From Rossellomorea marisflavi (GTDB taxonomy: Bacteria > Bacillota > Bacilli > Bacillales > Bacillaceae_B), in NCBI GenBank assembly GCA_003667865.1, contig CP033051.1, positions 3,250,501 to 3,314,500 of the forward strand: 64,000 bases of DNA, in the 5' to 3' direction. The notes beneath the pieces are model-generated. The model made no database searches, had not been told where the DNA came from, and saw only the letters and a list, made by a program, of their open reading frames with translations. The first letter of the stretch is position 1. Each line of letters begins with the position of its first letter. The translations under genes and the position numbers were made by a program. Positions 44,266 to 52,988 of the stretch are shown piece after piece.

Positions 44266-44342
44266 AATCTGTTATTTTCTGGTATGATTTTAGTATGAAT
44301 ATTTGTTATATTGTGAAGTATTTCACTTAAATTAACCGGCAG
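44266..44342 (+). promoter_or_regulatory. module P, copy 4, with TTAACCGGCAG box
   Basis: AATCTGTTATTTTCTGG, TATGATTTTAGTATG, TTCACTTAAATTAACCGG and then CAG. TGGTATGAT is an extended -10-like motif. The box ends 42 bp before the TTG start at 44384, so the module is placed to drive that gene. Confidence 0.6.
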
Positions 44343-44383
44343 TAGAATTGAGTGAAATTATCTTGAGATAAGGAGTAGTCGCT

Positions 44384-44644
44384 TTGGATAAAAATGAAAT
44401 GAGTGTTCTGTATATAAATATGTTTGTAGGTATTTTAGGGCTTGTCTTAATTATTATTGGGGTATCAAGGTATATTGAAAATATCGGTGGCACAAGCAGC
44501 TATATACTTATACTTGGTTTCATTTGTACCATGATTTACATAAATCACCTTGAAAGTAGAGCTGGTATAAGCAAAAAGATTATCTGGATAAGAACTGTTG
44601 TACCGATTTTCACACTTCTTGTTATTTCTTATTTTATATTTTAA
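44384..44644 (+). CDS. small three-helix membrane protein
   Basis: The 86-residue protein starts at TTG with AAGGAGT upstream and has three hydrophobic segments (about 8-26, 34-52, 66-85) separated by Arg/Lys-containing loops. It lies directly behind an F-P unit. Family unknown. Confidence 0.57.
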   Translation: MDKNEMSVLYINMFVGILGLVLIIIGVSRYIENIGGTSSYILILGFICTMIYINHLESRAGISKKIIWIRTVVPIFTLLVISYFIF

Positions 44645-44662
44645 TTTATGACTTATTTATCT

Positions 44663-44713
44663 AAAGGGTCAGTTGTTGAACAAGCATCTGTCCTTTGTTC
44701 AATTAACGGGCAG
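44663..44713 (+). repeat. family E hairpin, copy 4, with TTAACGGGCAG box
   Basis: AAAGGGTCAG, TTGTTGAACAAGCAT and CTGTCCTTT form the hairpin, then GTTCAATTAACGGGCAG. It links the 44384 and 44769 genes. Confidence 0.65.
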
Positions 44714-44768
44714 TTTAACATAACATCATAGTTAGTGAATTACCATTCTGGGAACAGGAGTGATGCGA

Positions 44769-44987
44769 ATGAACCCTGACAAACAAAATAAAAATCAAAA
44801 GCTCCAAAAAGTCCAAGACGTGTATAGAAAAAAGAAGCACGAGCAAAAAACAGAAATTAAAGATTATAAGGTTGGTACATTTGGAAGCATCTTTATAACC
44901 ATTTGTCTTATATTGTTCTTCATCTTTTTTATAATGAGTGTGTTGTTTGATATGGGTGTGTCAATACCAGAAATATTCGGAAGGTAA
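44769..44987 (+). CDS. small single-pass membrane protein
   Basis: The 72-residue protein has a long charged, likely helical N-terminus (NKNQKLQKVQDVYRKKKHEQ) and one membrane helix (IFITICLILFFIFFIMSVLF). GGAG lies nine bases before ATG 44769; in-frame GTG and ATG codons just upstream are too close to it. Family unknown. Confidence 0.52.
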   Translation: MNPDKQNKNQKLQKVQDVYRKKKHEQKTEIKDYKVGTFGSIFITICLILFFIFFIMSVLFDMGVSIPEIFGR

Positions 44988-45055
44988 AATCTAACTCTTC
45001 TAGTAAAGGGCAGGTTAATGGAATAAATTGTTTGGATATGAAGGGAGGGTTTAAA

Positions 45056-45412
45056 ATGAGAGGCTTCTTTTTCTTAATTGTGTTATTATCTTGCTTTGTA
45101 TCTGGGTGTAATAAAGAAGAAATTAGTGAACCTTATTTTGTTTGGGATGGACAAATCTATATAACCACCCACGAGCCAATAAATGTAGATGAATTGAGTG
45201 AAGAAGTTGGTAAAATCGAAGAAAGTGTAAGTAATCCAGTTAAAGACGGACAAGCAAATGGGTTGCCTGAGGATACTGCACTATTTATGGTGGAAGGAAA
45301 ACATCTCGGAACTGATGAAACTTTAGATGGTATAATTGCTTTCCAAAGAGGAGAAAAGTTTAACATAGCAAGGCAGTTAGTTCCTGACTTAAAAGAAGAA
45401 TATATAGAATGA
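45056..45412 (+). CDS. lipoprotein
   Basis: AAGGGAGGG precedes ATG 45056. The 118-residue product has a lipoprotein signal ending FVSGCNK. A compact domain follows, with PYFVWDGQIYITTHEPINVD and LFMVEGKHLGTDETLDGIIA. It resembles small uncharacterised Bacillus lipoproteins of the NisI/DUF-type size range. A GGGCAGGTTAATGG box lies upstream. Confidence 0.7.
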   Translation: MRGFFFLIVLLSCFVSGCNKEEISEPYFVWDGQIYITTHEPINVDELSEEVGKIEESVSNPVKDGQANGLPEDTALFMVEGKHLGTDETLDGIIAFQRGEKFNIARQLVPDLKEEYIE

Positions 45413-45432
45413 ACAATAAGTCTTATTCAAGA

Positions 45433-45484
45433 AAAGGGGGCGTTTGGTGAACAAGCAGCCCCCCTTTATTAAAGTAACGGGCAG
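45433..45484 (+). repeat. family E hairpin, copy 5, with GTAACGGGCAG box
   Basis: AAAGGGGGCGTTT, GGTGAACAAGC and AGCCCCCCTTT form the hairpin, followed by ATTAAAGTAACGGGCAG. It is close in sequence to 44663-44713. Confidence 0.65.
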
Positions 45485-45558
45485 GATTATTGAAGAAGAG
45501 TATAAGGTGAAATCTAATTCAAAGTTGGTTCGTAGATATGTAAAAGAGAGGGAGAAGG

Positions 45559-45798
45559 TTGAAAAAATATGTTGTATTTATTTTAAGTTTTTCTTTGTTG
45601 TATATAGTATTTCAGATTTTATCAGGTATGCTCCTGACAGCTCTTTACACTCCAGATTTTTCTTCAATTAACAATAATGTGGGTCAAGAAGTGGTGGTGT
45701 TTGGACAGACTTCAATAATTCCATTTTTGAGAACTTTATTAGTCGCAACTTTGGCTTACTTTCTTTCTCAAAAAATATTTATAGCGAGTAATAAATAG
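45559..45798 (+). CDS. small two-helix membrane protein
   Basis: TTG 45559 follows GAGGGAGAAGG. The 79-residue protein has two helices (VVFILSFSLLYIVFQILSGM and FLRTLLVATLAYFLS) with a polar outside loop. A longer overlapping frame from 45444 crosses the repeat and is rejected. Confidence 0.55.
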   Translation: MKKYVVFILSFSLLYIVFQILSGMLLTALYTPDFSSINNNVGQEVVVFGQTSIIPFLRTLLVATLAYFLSQKIFIASNK

Positions 45799-46091
45799 TT
45801 TCACTAACGGGAGCTTTAGCACAACAAGAAGTGTCATTTATAAGAGGTTCTTTGCTGCGTAATACAACCATTCTGTGCAATGATAAGATTCTTGTAGAAC
45901 TTACTTTTCACACATTAAAAATAATGAGCCTAAAGTCTGCAGAGCTTAATTCATTCCTGCATATTTTGGCTCTTTTTTCATATGAAAAATAAAATGCCAT
46001 TAATAGCATTAAGTAAATGTCAAATACAGTATGAAATAGATGTTGTTCTTTGAGAGGTAATACATGTTACTAGTATACGAAACCATTAAGA

Positions 46092-46124
46092 GCGTTGATT
46101 CAGGAAGGATTGACGCTTTTTCGC
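46092..46124 (+). terminator. family D hairpin, copy 4
   Basis: GCGTTGATTC and GGATTGACGC pair around AGGAA, followed by TTTTTCGCTTTATT. The region 45799-46090 otherwise holds only a half copy of module F (TTTGCTGCGTAATACAACC near 45852) and no gene. Confidence 0.6.
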
Positions 46125-46190
46125 TTTATTTTTTCTATATATGGAGAAGATATGGGTTTTTATGGTAAATTATTCGTAAGGGGGTATACA

Positions 46191-46690
46191 GTGAAAAAGA
46201 AAATTATAACAGCACTAAGTATCGTTTTGTTTACCAGTTTAGGGCTATTCATTTATTTTGAGTTTGTTCCACCTTTAGTTATAAGTGGGTTTGGTGAAAC
46301 GGATAATCAAAAAGCAATATATTAGACTTTGGCAACGATGGTTTTAGAGATATAAAAATTAAAGAAGTATTCGTAAACAATAATGAGAAACCAACTGAAA
46401 TAAAACTACAATTGAGTAATCGGTTAAAAGGACTTTTGATTACAAATAACTTCGAAGAATTTACTGGAGAATATGAATTTTATAATATAAATAATGTTAT
46501 TCTCGAGCCTAATACATCGCCCAAAAAACAACTTGAGAAGGTAAACAACGGAACGGCTACTGAAAATGACAATACCTATGGTCTTAGTGTTACTCACGAT
46601 GAAAAAATTGAGACAATTCACATAAAGTATCGTTATTTGGGTTTACCTCTGGAAGAAACTTTCTCTATATGTAATCCTTGCTTAGAATAA
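46191..46690 (+). pseudogene. paralogue 3 of the exported NPPL family, frameshifted
   Basis: GTG 46191 follows AAGGGGG and encodes KKKIITALSIVLFTSLGLFI and FVPPLVISGFGETDNQ before TAG at 46323. The protein continues in another frame as LDFGNDGFRDIKIKEVFVNN and ends IHIKYRYLGLPLEETFSI. This matches paralogues at 1139 and 5921 (PPL motif, closing KYRY strand). The shift lies in CAAAAAGCAATATATTAG. The sequence before the start (TTTTTATGGTAAAT) also resembles that before 1139, so the copies share upstream DNA. Confidence 0.75.
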
Positions 46691-46820
46691 ATAGTAGTTA
46701 AATTCTTAGTTTGTGAAAACTTGTAATCAAGCAATAGAGCTTTATTCTTAAGAAGGAAAAGATCATGCTCTTATCGAAGATAGCATGAAATAATTAATAA
46801 TCTATTCGGAGTAAAAATCA

Positions 46821-47294
46821 ATGAAAATTTTTTTGAAGAAAACATTACTAGTCCTATTGTTGATCATTTATTTGTTATTGCTTTTGAAACTAATTCTACT
46901 TAAGCATCTTACGATTACTGATATAGTTAATCATATTAAACTTAGTAATGAAGGAGAACGTTTTTGGGGTAGTCATAATTTTATACCTTTTAAAACAATA
47001 ATTTATTACTTGTTCATAGCAGATATAAATTTTACTATAAGATTTGAAAATATAGTCGGGAATATTGTTGCCTTTGTTCCTTTCGGATGTATGCTTCCTT
47101 TATTATCTAGCAAGTTTCAATCGTATAAGATAGTCTTTTTATCAACGTTCAGTTTAAGTTTATCACTAGAGCTAATTCAACTTATAAGTGGGTTTGGAAG
47201 TTTTGATGTGGACGATTTATTATTAAATACTATTGGTGGGTTATTAGGCTCATTTCCGATTATCTATTTTTATTTTCGGAAACAAACGGCATAG
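46821..47294 (+). CDS. VanZ-like membrane protein
   Basis: The 157-residue protein has four to five helices and the VanZ-like pattern: SHNFIPFKTI, ENIVGNIVAFVPFGCMLPLL, SLELIQLISGFGSFDVDDLL and LNTIGGLLGSF. In VanZ itself the family is linked to low-level teicoplanin resistance; most members are uncharacterised. The ribosome site before ATG 46821 is weak (CGGAG). It lies 214 bp before a PBP gene, which may or may not be meaningful. Confidence 0.8.
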   Translation: MKIFLKKTLLVLLLIIYLLLLLKLILLKHLTITDIVNHIKLSNEGERFWGSHNFIPFKTIIYYLFIADINFTIRFENIVGNIVAFVPFGCMLPLLSSKFQSYKIVFLSTFSLSLSLELIQLISGFGSFDVDDLLLNTIGGLLGSFPIIYFYFRKQTA

Positions 47295-47508
47295 AAAAAA
47301 ATAGATATGAATCATTTCACAATATAAATATGAAAAGAAGGAGCCATACTTCTTAGTTTGTCTTCTTCTAATGTAATATGTTTGAACACTACCCTCTTTT
47401 GTAATTCCATTTAAGAAACTCCTTCATCAATTCTCTATTATTTCCAAATATCCATTACTACTATGATAGAATGATGTTGTAAATTATAAATAAAAATGAG
47501 GTATGAAA

Positions 47509-49665
47509 ATGAGTGAAAGCAAAAAGAAGAAACATAAAAGACATGTCCCAATAAGAATGAATTTACTATTCTTTGCTGTTTTCATCTTGTTCTCCATACT
47601 GATTTTACGATTAGGTATCGTGCAAATTGTTAATGGAGAGGGCTATAAAAAAGAAGTTGAACGCACTGAGGATGTTGTAGTGAATACTAGTGTACCTAGA
47701 GGGAAGATATTTGATCGTTTTGGTAATGTAATTGTTGATAACATACCCGTTAACGCAATTACTTACACTAGAACACAATCAACCAAAACGAAAGAAATGC
47801 TAGAGGTTGCAGAAAAACTATCCGTTCTTATAGAGAAGGATACAGAGAGAGTACAGGAACGAGATAAAAAAGACTTCTGGATTTTAAAAAACCCTAAACT
47901 AGCAAAAAAATTAGTTTCTAATCAAGAAGTCAATGAAATTAATAATAATGATGATTTATCTGAGGAAGAGAAAAATTCAAAAATCTATAAATTACAACTA
48001 GACAGAATTACTGAGGAAAACATAGCAACTTTGACGAAACAGGATTTAGAGGTACTAGCAATTTATAGAGAGTTTCATTCAGGTTATGCTTTAACTCCTC
48101 AAATCGTAAAAAATGATGGAGTTACAAGTAAGGAATTTGCGATTGTTAGTGAACATTTAGATGAATTACCTGGAGTTAATACAACGATTGATTGGAAAAG
48201 ATCATATGTCGTCGAAAACACGTTAAGAACGATTCTTGGAAATGTATCCTCCTCAAGAGAGGGAATACCAAGAGAAATGCTGGATTATTATTTATCAAAA
48301 GACTATAACCGCAATGATCGTGTTGGAACAAGTTATATTGAAGCTCAATACGAAGAGGTATTACAAGGTCAAAAAGAAGAAATGAAAAACATAACAAAAG
48401 ACGGAAGTGTCCTTGAATCACAACTTATTCAAGAAGGGCAGAGGGGTAAGGATGTCGTTCTAACAATCGATATTGAACTACAAAGAGAAATAGAAAAAAT
48501 CGTAGAAGAAGAGTTATCAAAATATGTTGGTACTCCTGGTTCCCCGTATTTAGACCGTGCCTTTGTGGTTATGATGGATCCAAACACAGGTGATATCCTT
48601 GCAATGGTCGGTAAGCAATATGTTAAAAATGCTGAGACTGGAAAACGTGAAATTCAAGATTATGCGTTTGGAACATTTACATCATTTTATGAAGCAGGAT
48701 CAGCGGTGAAAGGAGCAACCGTGTTAACTGGTTATATGACAGATAAACTTAGCCCAGGAGAAATACTTGTGGATGAACCTATATATATTAAGCAAACTCC
48801 TAAAAAAAGTTCTTGGTTTAATAGCAATAGGAGAATAAGTATGAATGATCTTTTTGCATTAGAAAAGTCATCCAACTCATTTATGTGGAAGATTGCACTT
48901 AGAATAAACGGTGATCAATACATTCCAAATCAACCATTGTCTTATAATCCGGAAGCATTTACAGTATTTAGAAATCATTTTGCTCAGTTTGGTCTAGGCG
49001 TCCAAACAGGTATAGACTTACCTGGTGAAAGTTCAGGTCTACAAGGAGAGAGCACCCTTCCTGGTTACTTATTGGACCTTGCGATTGGTCAGTACGACAC
49101 GTATACTCCTATGCAATTAGCTCAATATGTGTCTACGATTGCAAATGGTGGATATAGAATTCAACCTCATATTATGAGAGAAATTCGTGAGCCCGTTAAC
49201 GATAATTCTAGACTTGGTCCCATTTTATATGAAAAGAAGACTACAATCCTAAACCGTGTAAATGCTACAGAGGAAGAACTAAAACAAGTACAAAAGGGAT
49301 TTTATCAAGTGTTTCATCATAACCAAGGAACTGCCTATAATGAGTTTCATAATGCACCCTATACAGCTGCTGGAAAGTCTGGGACTGCTGAAGCTTATCA
49401 TAAAGGGAAATCTACTTATAATACGACCCTTATCGGTTACGCACCATATGATCAACCAGAAGTTGCTTTTTCTACGGTTGTACCTTGGTCACATCAAGAT
49501 AAAGACCCATACATTAATAAAGTGATATCTAGAAGAATTATGGATAAATACTATGAATTAAAAAAGAAGAGAGATAATTCAGGTCAAATAGAGCCGACCG
49601 TAATTAAACAAGTAGAGAATATGGAAGATTCTGTTCAACATCTAGAAGATTCTAGAGAGAACTGA
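47509..49665 (+). CDS. class B penicillin-binding protein (PbpA/PbpH-type transpeptidase)
   Basis: ATG 47509 has GAGG seven bases upstream. The 718-residue protein has a basic N-terminus, one anchor helix (NLLFFAVFILFSILILRLGI) and a dimerisation/pedestal region with SVPRGKIFDRFGNVI. A transpeptidase domain follows, with SxxK in EAGSAVKGATVL, SxN in EKSSNSFMW and KSGT in AAGKSGTAEAY. These PBPs crosslink peptidoglycan during rod elongation. Length and motif order fit PbpA/PbpH; which of the two is unclear. A coiled, charged tail follows the last motif. Confidence 0.88.
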   Translation: MSESKKKKHKRHVPIRMNLLFFAVFILFSILILRLGIVQIVNGEGYKKEVERTEDVVVNTSVPRGKIFDRFGNVIVDNIPVNAITYTRTQSTKTKEMLEVAEKLSVLIEKDTERVQERDKKDFWILKNPKLAKKLVSNQEVNEINNNDDLSEEEKNSKIYKLQLDRITEENIATLTKQDLEVLAIYREFHSGYALTPQIVKNDGVTSKEFAIVSEHLDELPGVNTTIDWKRSYVVENTLRTILGNVSSSREGIPREMLDYYLSKDYNRNDRVGTSYIEAQYEEVLQGQKEEMKNITKDGSVLESQLIQEGQRGKDVVLTIDIELQREIEKIVEEELSKYVGTPGSPYLDRAFVVMMDPNTGDILAMVGKQYVKNAETGKREIQDYAFGTFTSFYEAGSAVKGATVLTGYMTDKLSPGEILVDEPIYIKQTPKKSSWFNSNRRISMNDLFALEKSSNSFMWKIALRINGDQYIPNQPLSYNPEAFTVFRNHFAQFGLGVQTGIDLPGESSGLQGESTLPGYLLDLAIGQYDTYTPMQLAQYVSTIANGGYRIQPHIMREIREPVNDNSRLGPILYEKKTTILNRVNATEEELKQVQKGFYQVFHHNQGTAYNEFHNAPYTAAGKSGTAEAYHKGKSTYNTTLIGYAPYDQPEVAFSTVVPWSHQDKDPYINKVISRRIMDKYYELKKKRDNSGQIEPTVIKQVENMEDSVQHLEDSREN

Positions 49666-49807
49666 GGTAACTCATTTTCACTAAGAGATCCTTACTATAA
49701 GAAAACATTCTATACGACTTGACAAATTTTGAAAATTAAGTAAAAATATTCTTAATAATCTGTGCATAACAAAGATTTGTGATAAGCATTTCGGAGTATA
49801 AGAACAA

Positions 49808-50082
49808 AGGCTATGATAAGAAAGAGTAGCAATCATGTAAACAAACAGAAAGTTACCGGTTGATGAGAGGTGCATGTTGAACGATTGTGAATACATCTTG
49901 GAGCTGTGTACTGAAAGGGATATCCCTTAGTAGGCTACACCGGTTAAGCACCCGTAATCATGTGCTAAAGTATCGTCATATGACCGTACTTACTAAGATA
50001 AGCAATGTAAGTTGCTTATAAATTAAAGGTGGTAACACGAGTTAAATCGTCCTTTTGGTGAATCCAAAAGGGCGTTTTTTAT
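49808..50082 (+). ncRNA. tyrosine T-box riboswitch
   Basis: The stem I base GATAAG plus AGTA and the 3' GAA-TAC-AT-CTTGGAGC expose TAC, a Tyr codon, in the specifier loop. The T-box element AAAGGTGGTAACACG is at 50025-50039. TGGT pairs with a discriminator A, as in tRNA-Tyr. The terminator is CGTCCTTTTGG/CCAAAAGGGCG with T6, ending 61 bp before tyrZ. Uncharged tRNA-Tyr should favour the antiterminator. Confidence 0.92.
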
Positions 50083-50142
50083 TTACCTTAGTTTCTTGTA
50101 GAATTTGCAATATTAGGAATAATGCTCAGAGGAGATGTTAGT

Positions 50143-51357
50143 ATGATAGTAAAACCTGAAGAACAATTAAACATTATTATGAAGGGTGTTCAAGAAATAG
50201 TAAATGAAGAGGAGTTATTGGCAAAATTAAAGAAGTCGTATGAATCACAGACACCTCTTACGATTAAATTAGGACTTGACCCTTCTGCTCCTGATATTCA
50301 CTTAGGTCATGCAGTAGTATTAAGGAAAATTAAACAAATGCAAGATCTAGGTCATAAAGTTGTCATCATCATTGGTGATTTTACAGGTCGCATTGGTGAT
50401 CCGACAGGTAAAGCAAAAGGACGAGTGGCTTTAAGTGACGAACAGGTTAAAGCAAATGCAAAAACATACTTTGAACAAATCTTTAAAGTACTAGACCCAG
50501 AAAAAGCAATTGTGCGTTTTAATAGCGAATGGTTATCAAAACTAACATTTGAGGAAGTTATTAAATTAGCAGCAACAACATCAGTTGCGCGTATACTAGA
50601 ACGGGATGATTTCCAAAACAGATATAAGAACCAAGTGCCAATCGGAATTCACGAATTTTTCTACCCACTAATGCAAGCGTATGATTCGGTAGAGATACAA
50701 GCTGATATTGAATTAGGTGGTACAGATCAAACATTTAACATTCTAATGGGACGTACACTTCAAAAAAATTGGGGGTTAGAGAAGCAAATTGCCATTTTTA
50801 TGCCTTTGCTTGAAGGCCTGGATGGTGTAGAGAAAATGAGTAAAAGTCTTGGAAATTATATCGGAGTAAATGAACCAGCAGAAGTAATGTTTAAAAAGGT
50901 TATGGAAGTACCCGATAGTCTGATCATTAAATACTTTGAATTAGCAACAGATGAACATCCAGATGAAATAGAAAACATGAAACTGCTCCTTGAAACAGGA
51001 GTTAATCCAAGAGATATTAAACTAACATTGGCAAAAATTATTAGTAGTTTATATTGGGGAGAAGAAGAAACGAATAAAGCAATAGCATATTTTGAAACGG
51101 CTTTTAGTAAAAAGGAAATACCAGATGATATTCCAGAGATCGTAATAGAAAATGGCGCGGAAACAGTTCAAGACATCATTCCCCAGCTAATGCAAATAGA
51201 TTTTGTGAAAAGTAAAAGCGAATTTATACGCTTAATTAGGCAAAATGGTGTCCAGCTCAATAAAGAAAAAATAAATGAATGTGATTTAGACCGTGTCATG
51301 ATGAATGAAGATGTACTACAGATTGGTAAAAAGCGATTCGTTCGTTTCATTAAATAA
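50143..51357 (+). CDS. tyrZ: tyrosyl-tRNA synthetase, TyrZ type
   Basis: AGAGGAG precedes ATG 50143. The 404-residue class I synthetase has [17 protein letters not shown] (HIGH motif as HLGH) and [17 protein letters not shown] (KMSKS motif). Its C-terminal S4-like part is [17 protein letters not shown]. The complete KMSKS and the TyrRZ-like length place it with TyrZ rather than TyrS, which has KFGKS-type signatures. It is controlled by the Tyr T-box just upstream. In B. subtilis tyrZ is a second, specialised synthetase; whether this strain has tyrS cannot be seen here. Confidence 0.93.
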   Translation: MIVKPEEQLNIIMKGVQEIVNEEELLAKLKKSYESQTPLTIKLGLDPSAPDIHLGHAVVLRKIKQMQDLGHKVVIIIGDFTGRIGDPTGKAKGRVALSDEQVKANAKTYFEQIFKVLDPEKAIVRFNSEWLSKLTFEEVIKLAATTSVARILERDDFQNRYKNQVPIGIHEFFYPLMQAYDSVEIQADIELGGTDQTFNILMGRTLQKNWGLEKQIAIFMPLLEGLDGVEKMSKSLGNYIGVNEPAEVMFKKVMEVPDSLIIKYFELATDEHPDEIENMKLLLETGVNPRDIKLTLAKIISSLYWGEEETNKAIAYFETAFSKKEIPDDIPEIVIENGAETVQDIIPQLMQIDFVKSKSEFIRLIRQNGVQLNKEKINECDLDRVMMNEDVLQIGKKRFVRFIK

Positions 51358-51567
51358 TGTAGAACATTATGTTCGAACCTTGATTCGATTTTCAATAATT
51401 AACGCTTTTTTCTTTGTAGTAATGCACGAACGAATAGCTTATCTGAGTAAGTCTCTTTTACTGGGAATGGTTAAGCAGACGAGCAGGATTATTGAACAAC
51501 AAGGTTAATGAATGATAAATATAGATAAAATCTAAATGAAACATAAGACTTTATTTAGGTAACGGAG

Positions 51568-51604
51568 GCGAATACATAAAAAGTGTATTCGCTTCTTTCT
51601 TTAA
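51568..51604 (+). terminator. intrinsic terminator
   Basis: GCGAATACA and TGTATTCGC are perfect 9-bp arms around TAAAAAG, followed by TTCTTTCTTT. TAACGGAG precedes it. It is 210 bp after tyrZ. Confidence 0.65.
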
Positions 51605-51733
51605 CTAGAGTCAAATTAAGAGGATTAATGTTTTTTATATAGAAGTTATGCAGTTTAGTTTAATGGATAACTAATGTGATTTTATTGTATTTATGGTAAT
51701 ATTTAGATAATTAAATGGAAGGTGGAGGTTGAA

Positions 51734-51793
51734 ATGAACTATATTGATCAAAAAAGTTTAAAAATTTTCTATATTGGGGTTATCTACGAGTAA
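51734..51793 (+). other. 19-codon ORF with strong ribosome site
   Basis: AAGGTGGAGGTTGAA precedes ATG 51734, and the frame reads MNYIDQKSLKIFYIGVIYE then TAA. It ends 53 bp before the methyltransferase gene. It may be a leader peptide or the beginning of a lost gene. Confidence 0.35.
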
Positions 51794-51846
51794 GCCAAAA
51801 TAATATTGGATGCTCGTAATTATTTACTAGTATCGGAGGAGCATTC

Positions 51847-52473
51847 ATGTTAACTAAACAAGGATTTGATTTGTGGGCAGATGATTATGATCAACATGTT
51901 CACGATATTGAAAAAAACAATCAATACCCTTTTGCAGGATACAAAGAAATTTTAAATACAATTTTTAATGTAATCATGCAAAAGAAGGACTCTAAGATTT
52001 TAGATATAGGTTTCGGAACAGGGGTATTGGCGCATAAGTTGTATGAGCATGGTCATAGGATAGATGGGTTGGATTTTTCACCCAAAATGATATCAATTGC
52101 CAAAACTAAAATGCCTGATGCGAACTTAGTAGAATGGGATATTTCTAATGGATTGCCAGCTGAATTAGAGGAGAAAAAGTATGACTTTATTATAAGTACT
52201 TATACTCTCCATCACTTGACTGACAAAGAGAAAATAACATTGATACTTAAGCTATTACCCTTAATCGAGGAAAACGGGAAAATCCTCATAGGTGACATTT
52301 CTTTTGAAACCCGAGAGAAACTTGAAATTTGTAAAAGGGAAAACGCTAGCCGATGGGACAGTGACGAGTTCTATTTCGTTTATGAAGAAATTAAATCCTC
52401 GTTAAAAAACGAATATAGCTGCGAATTTCATCAGATCTCACATTGTGGTTCTGTAATCATGATTTCAAAATAA
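51847..52473 (+). CDS. class I SAM-dependent methyltransferase, YrrT-like
   Basis: The 208-residue protein starts FDLWADDYDQHVHDIEKNNQ, then has motif I KILDIGFGTGVLAHKLYEHG and GLDFSPKMISIAKTKM, DFIISTYTLHHLTDKEK and GKILIGDISFETRE. The opening and size match YrrT-like methyltransferases of Bacilli, which lie in methionine-cysteine conversion operons, but no mtnN or mccAB genes are adjacent here. CGGAGGAGC precedes the ATG. The methyl acceptor is unknown. Confidence 0.82.
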   Translation: MLTKQGFDLWADDYDQHVHDIEKNNQYPFAGYKEILNTIFNVIMQKKDSKILDIGFGTGVLAHKLYEHGHRIDGLDFSPKMISIAKTKMPDANLVEWDISNGLPAELEEKKYDFIISTYTLHHLTDKEKITLILKLLPLIEENGKILIGDISFETREKLEICKRENASRWDSDEFYFVYEEIKSSLKNEYSCEFHQISHCGSVIMISK

Positions 52474-52769
52474 ATACTTTTAGCGCTTGCAGGGAGTGGT
52501 AAATAATAATGTTTCCGCTCCCTGAATTGTAATTATTACATCAAGTATGGAAGTGTGACACTTAGAATGGGTTTATAAAATCTACTAGATGATTCAGGTG
52601 AACTTGGCAGTCAAAATGATATAAAGCATACTTTCAAGTAGACTTTTTATATCTGCTAGATTGATTTAAAGAAAGATAAATACTTAAGAAAGCTTTGGTA
52701 TTATTCTTGTTGTTCATGTATAGGAAAAAAGACTGCTGCATAAAGAAATAAAAAGAGGTGGATATTTCA

Positions 52770-52877
52770 ATGTTATTAGGACCTAAAGGGCTTTTCTTAG
52801 TGGGACTTGTTCCATATATATTTCTTTTAATCATAATTTTTCTAGTTATCTACTATTTCAAGAAAAAGAACAGTTAG
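52770..52877 (+). CDS. small single-helix membrane peptide, 35 residues
   Basis: AAAGAGGTGG precedes ATG 52770. The frame gives MLLGPKGLFLVGLVPYIFLL, the remainder of one membrane helix, and a KKKNS tail. Small single-helix proteins of this kind are common in Bacilli. Its gene is followed 111 bp later by the left end of an insertion sequence. Confidence 0.45.
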   Translation: MLLGPKGLFLVGLVPYIFLLIIIFLVIYYFKKKNS

Positions 52878-52988
52878 CTGTTCTTTAACTGAAGAACAAG
52901 AGAAACAAATACAATGAAGCGTTAATGTTCGATAAGAATAAGAGAATCATTATCACTATCAGTTATGCTGGTCATTGTGGAGGAGATT

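Noticed and set aside
45444..45671. 75-codon frame overlapping the 45559 gene
   Set aside because: It starts inside the family E repeat, overlaps a better-supported gene in another frame, and shows no ribosome site.
37690..45870. Repeat cluster considered as a CRISPR array
   Set aside because: Repeats are far apart (hundreds to thousands of bases), diverged and separated by genes; no cas genes.
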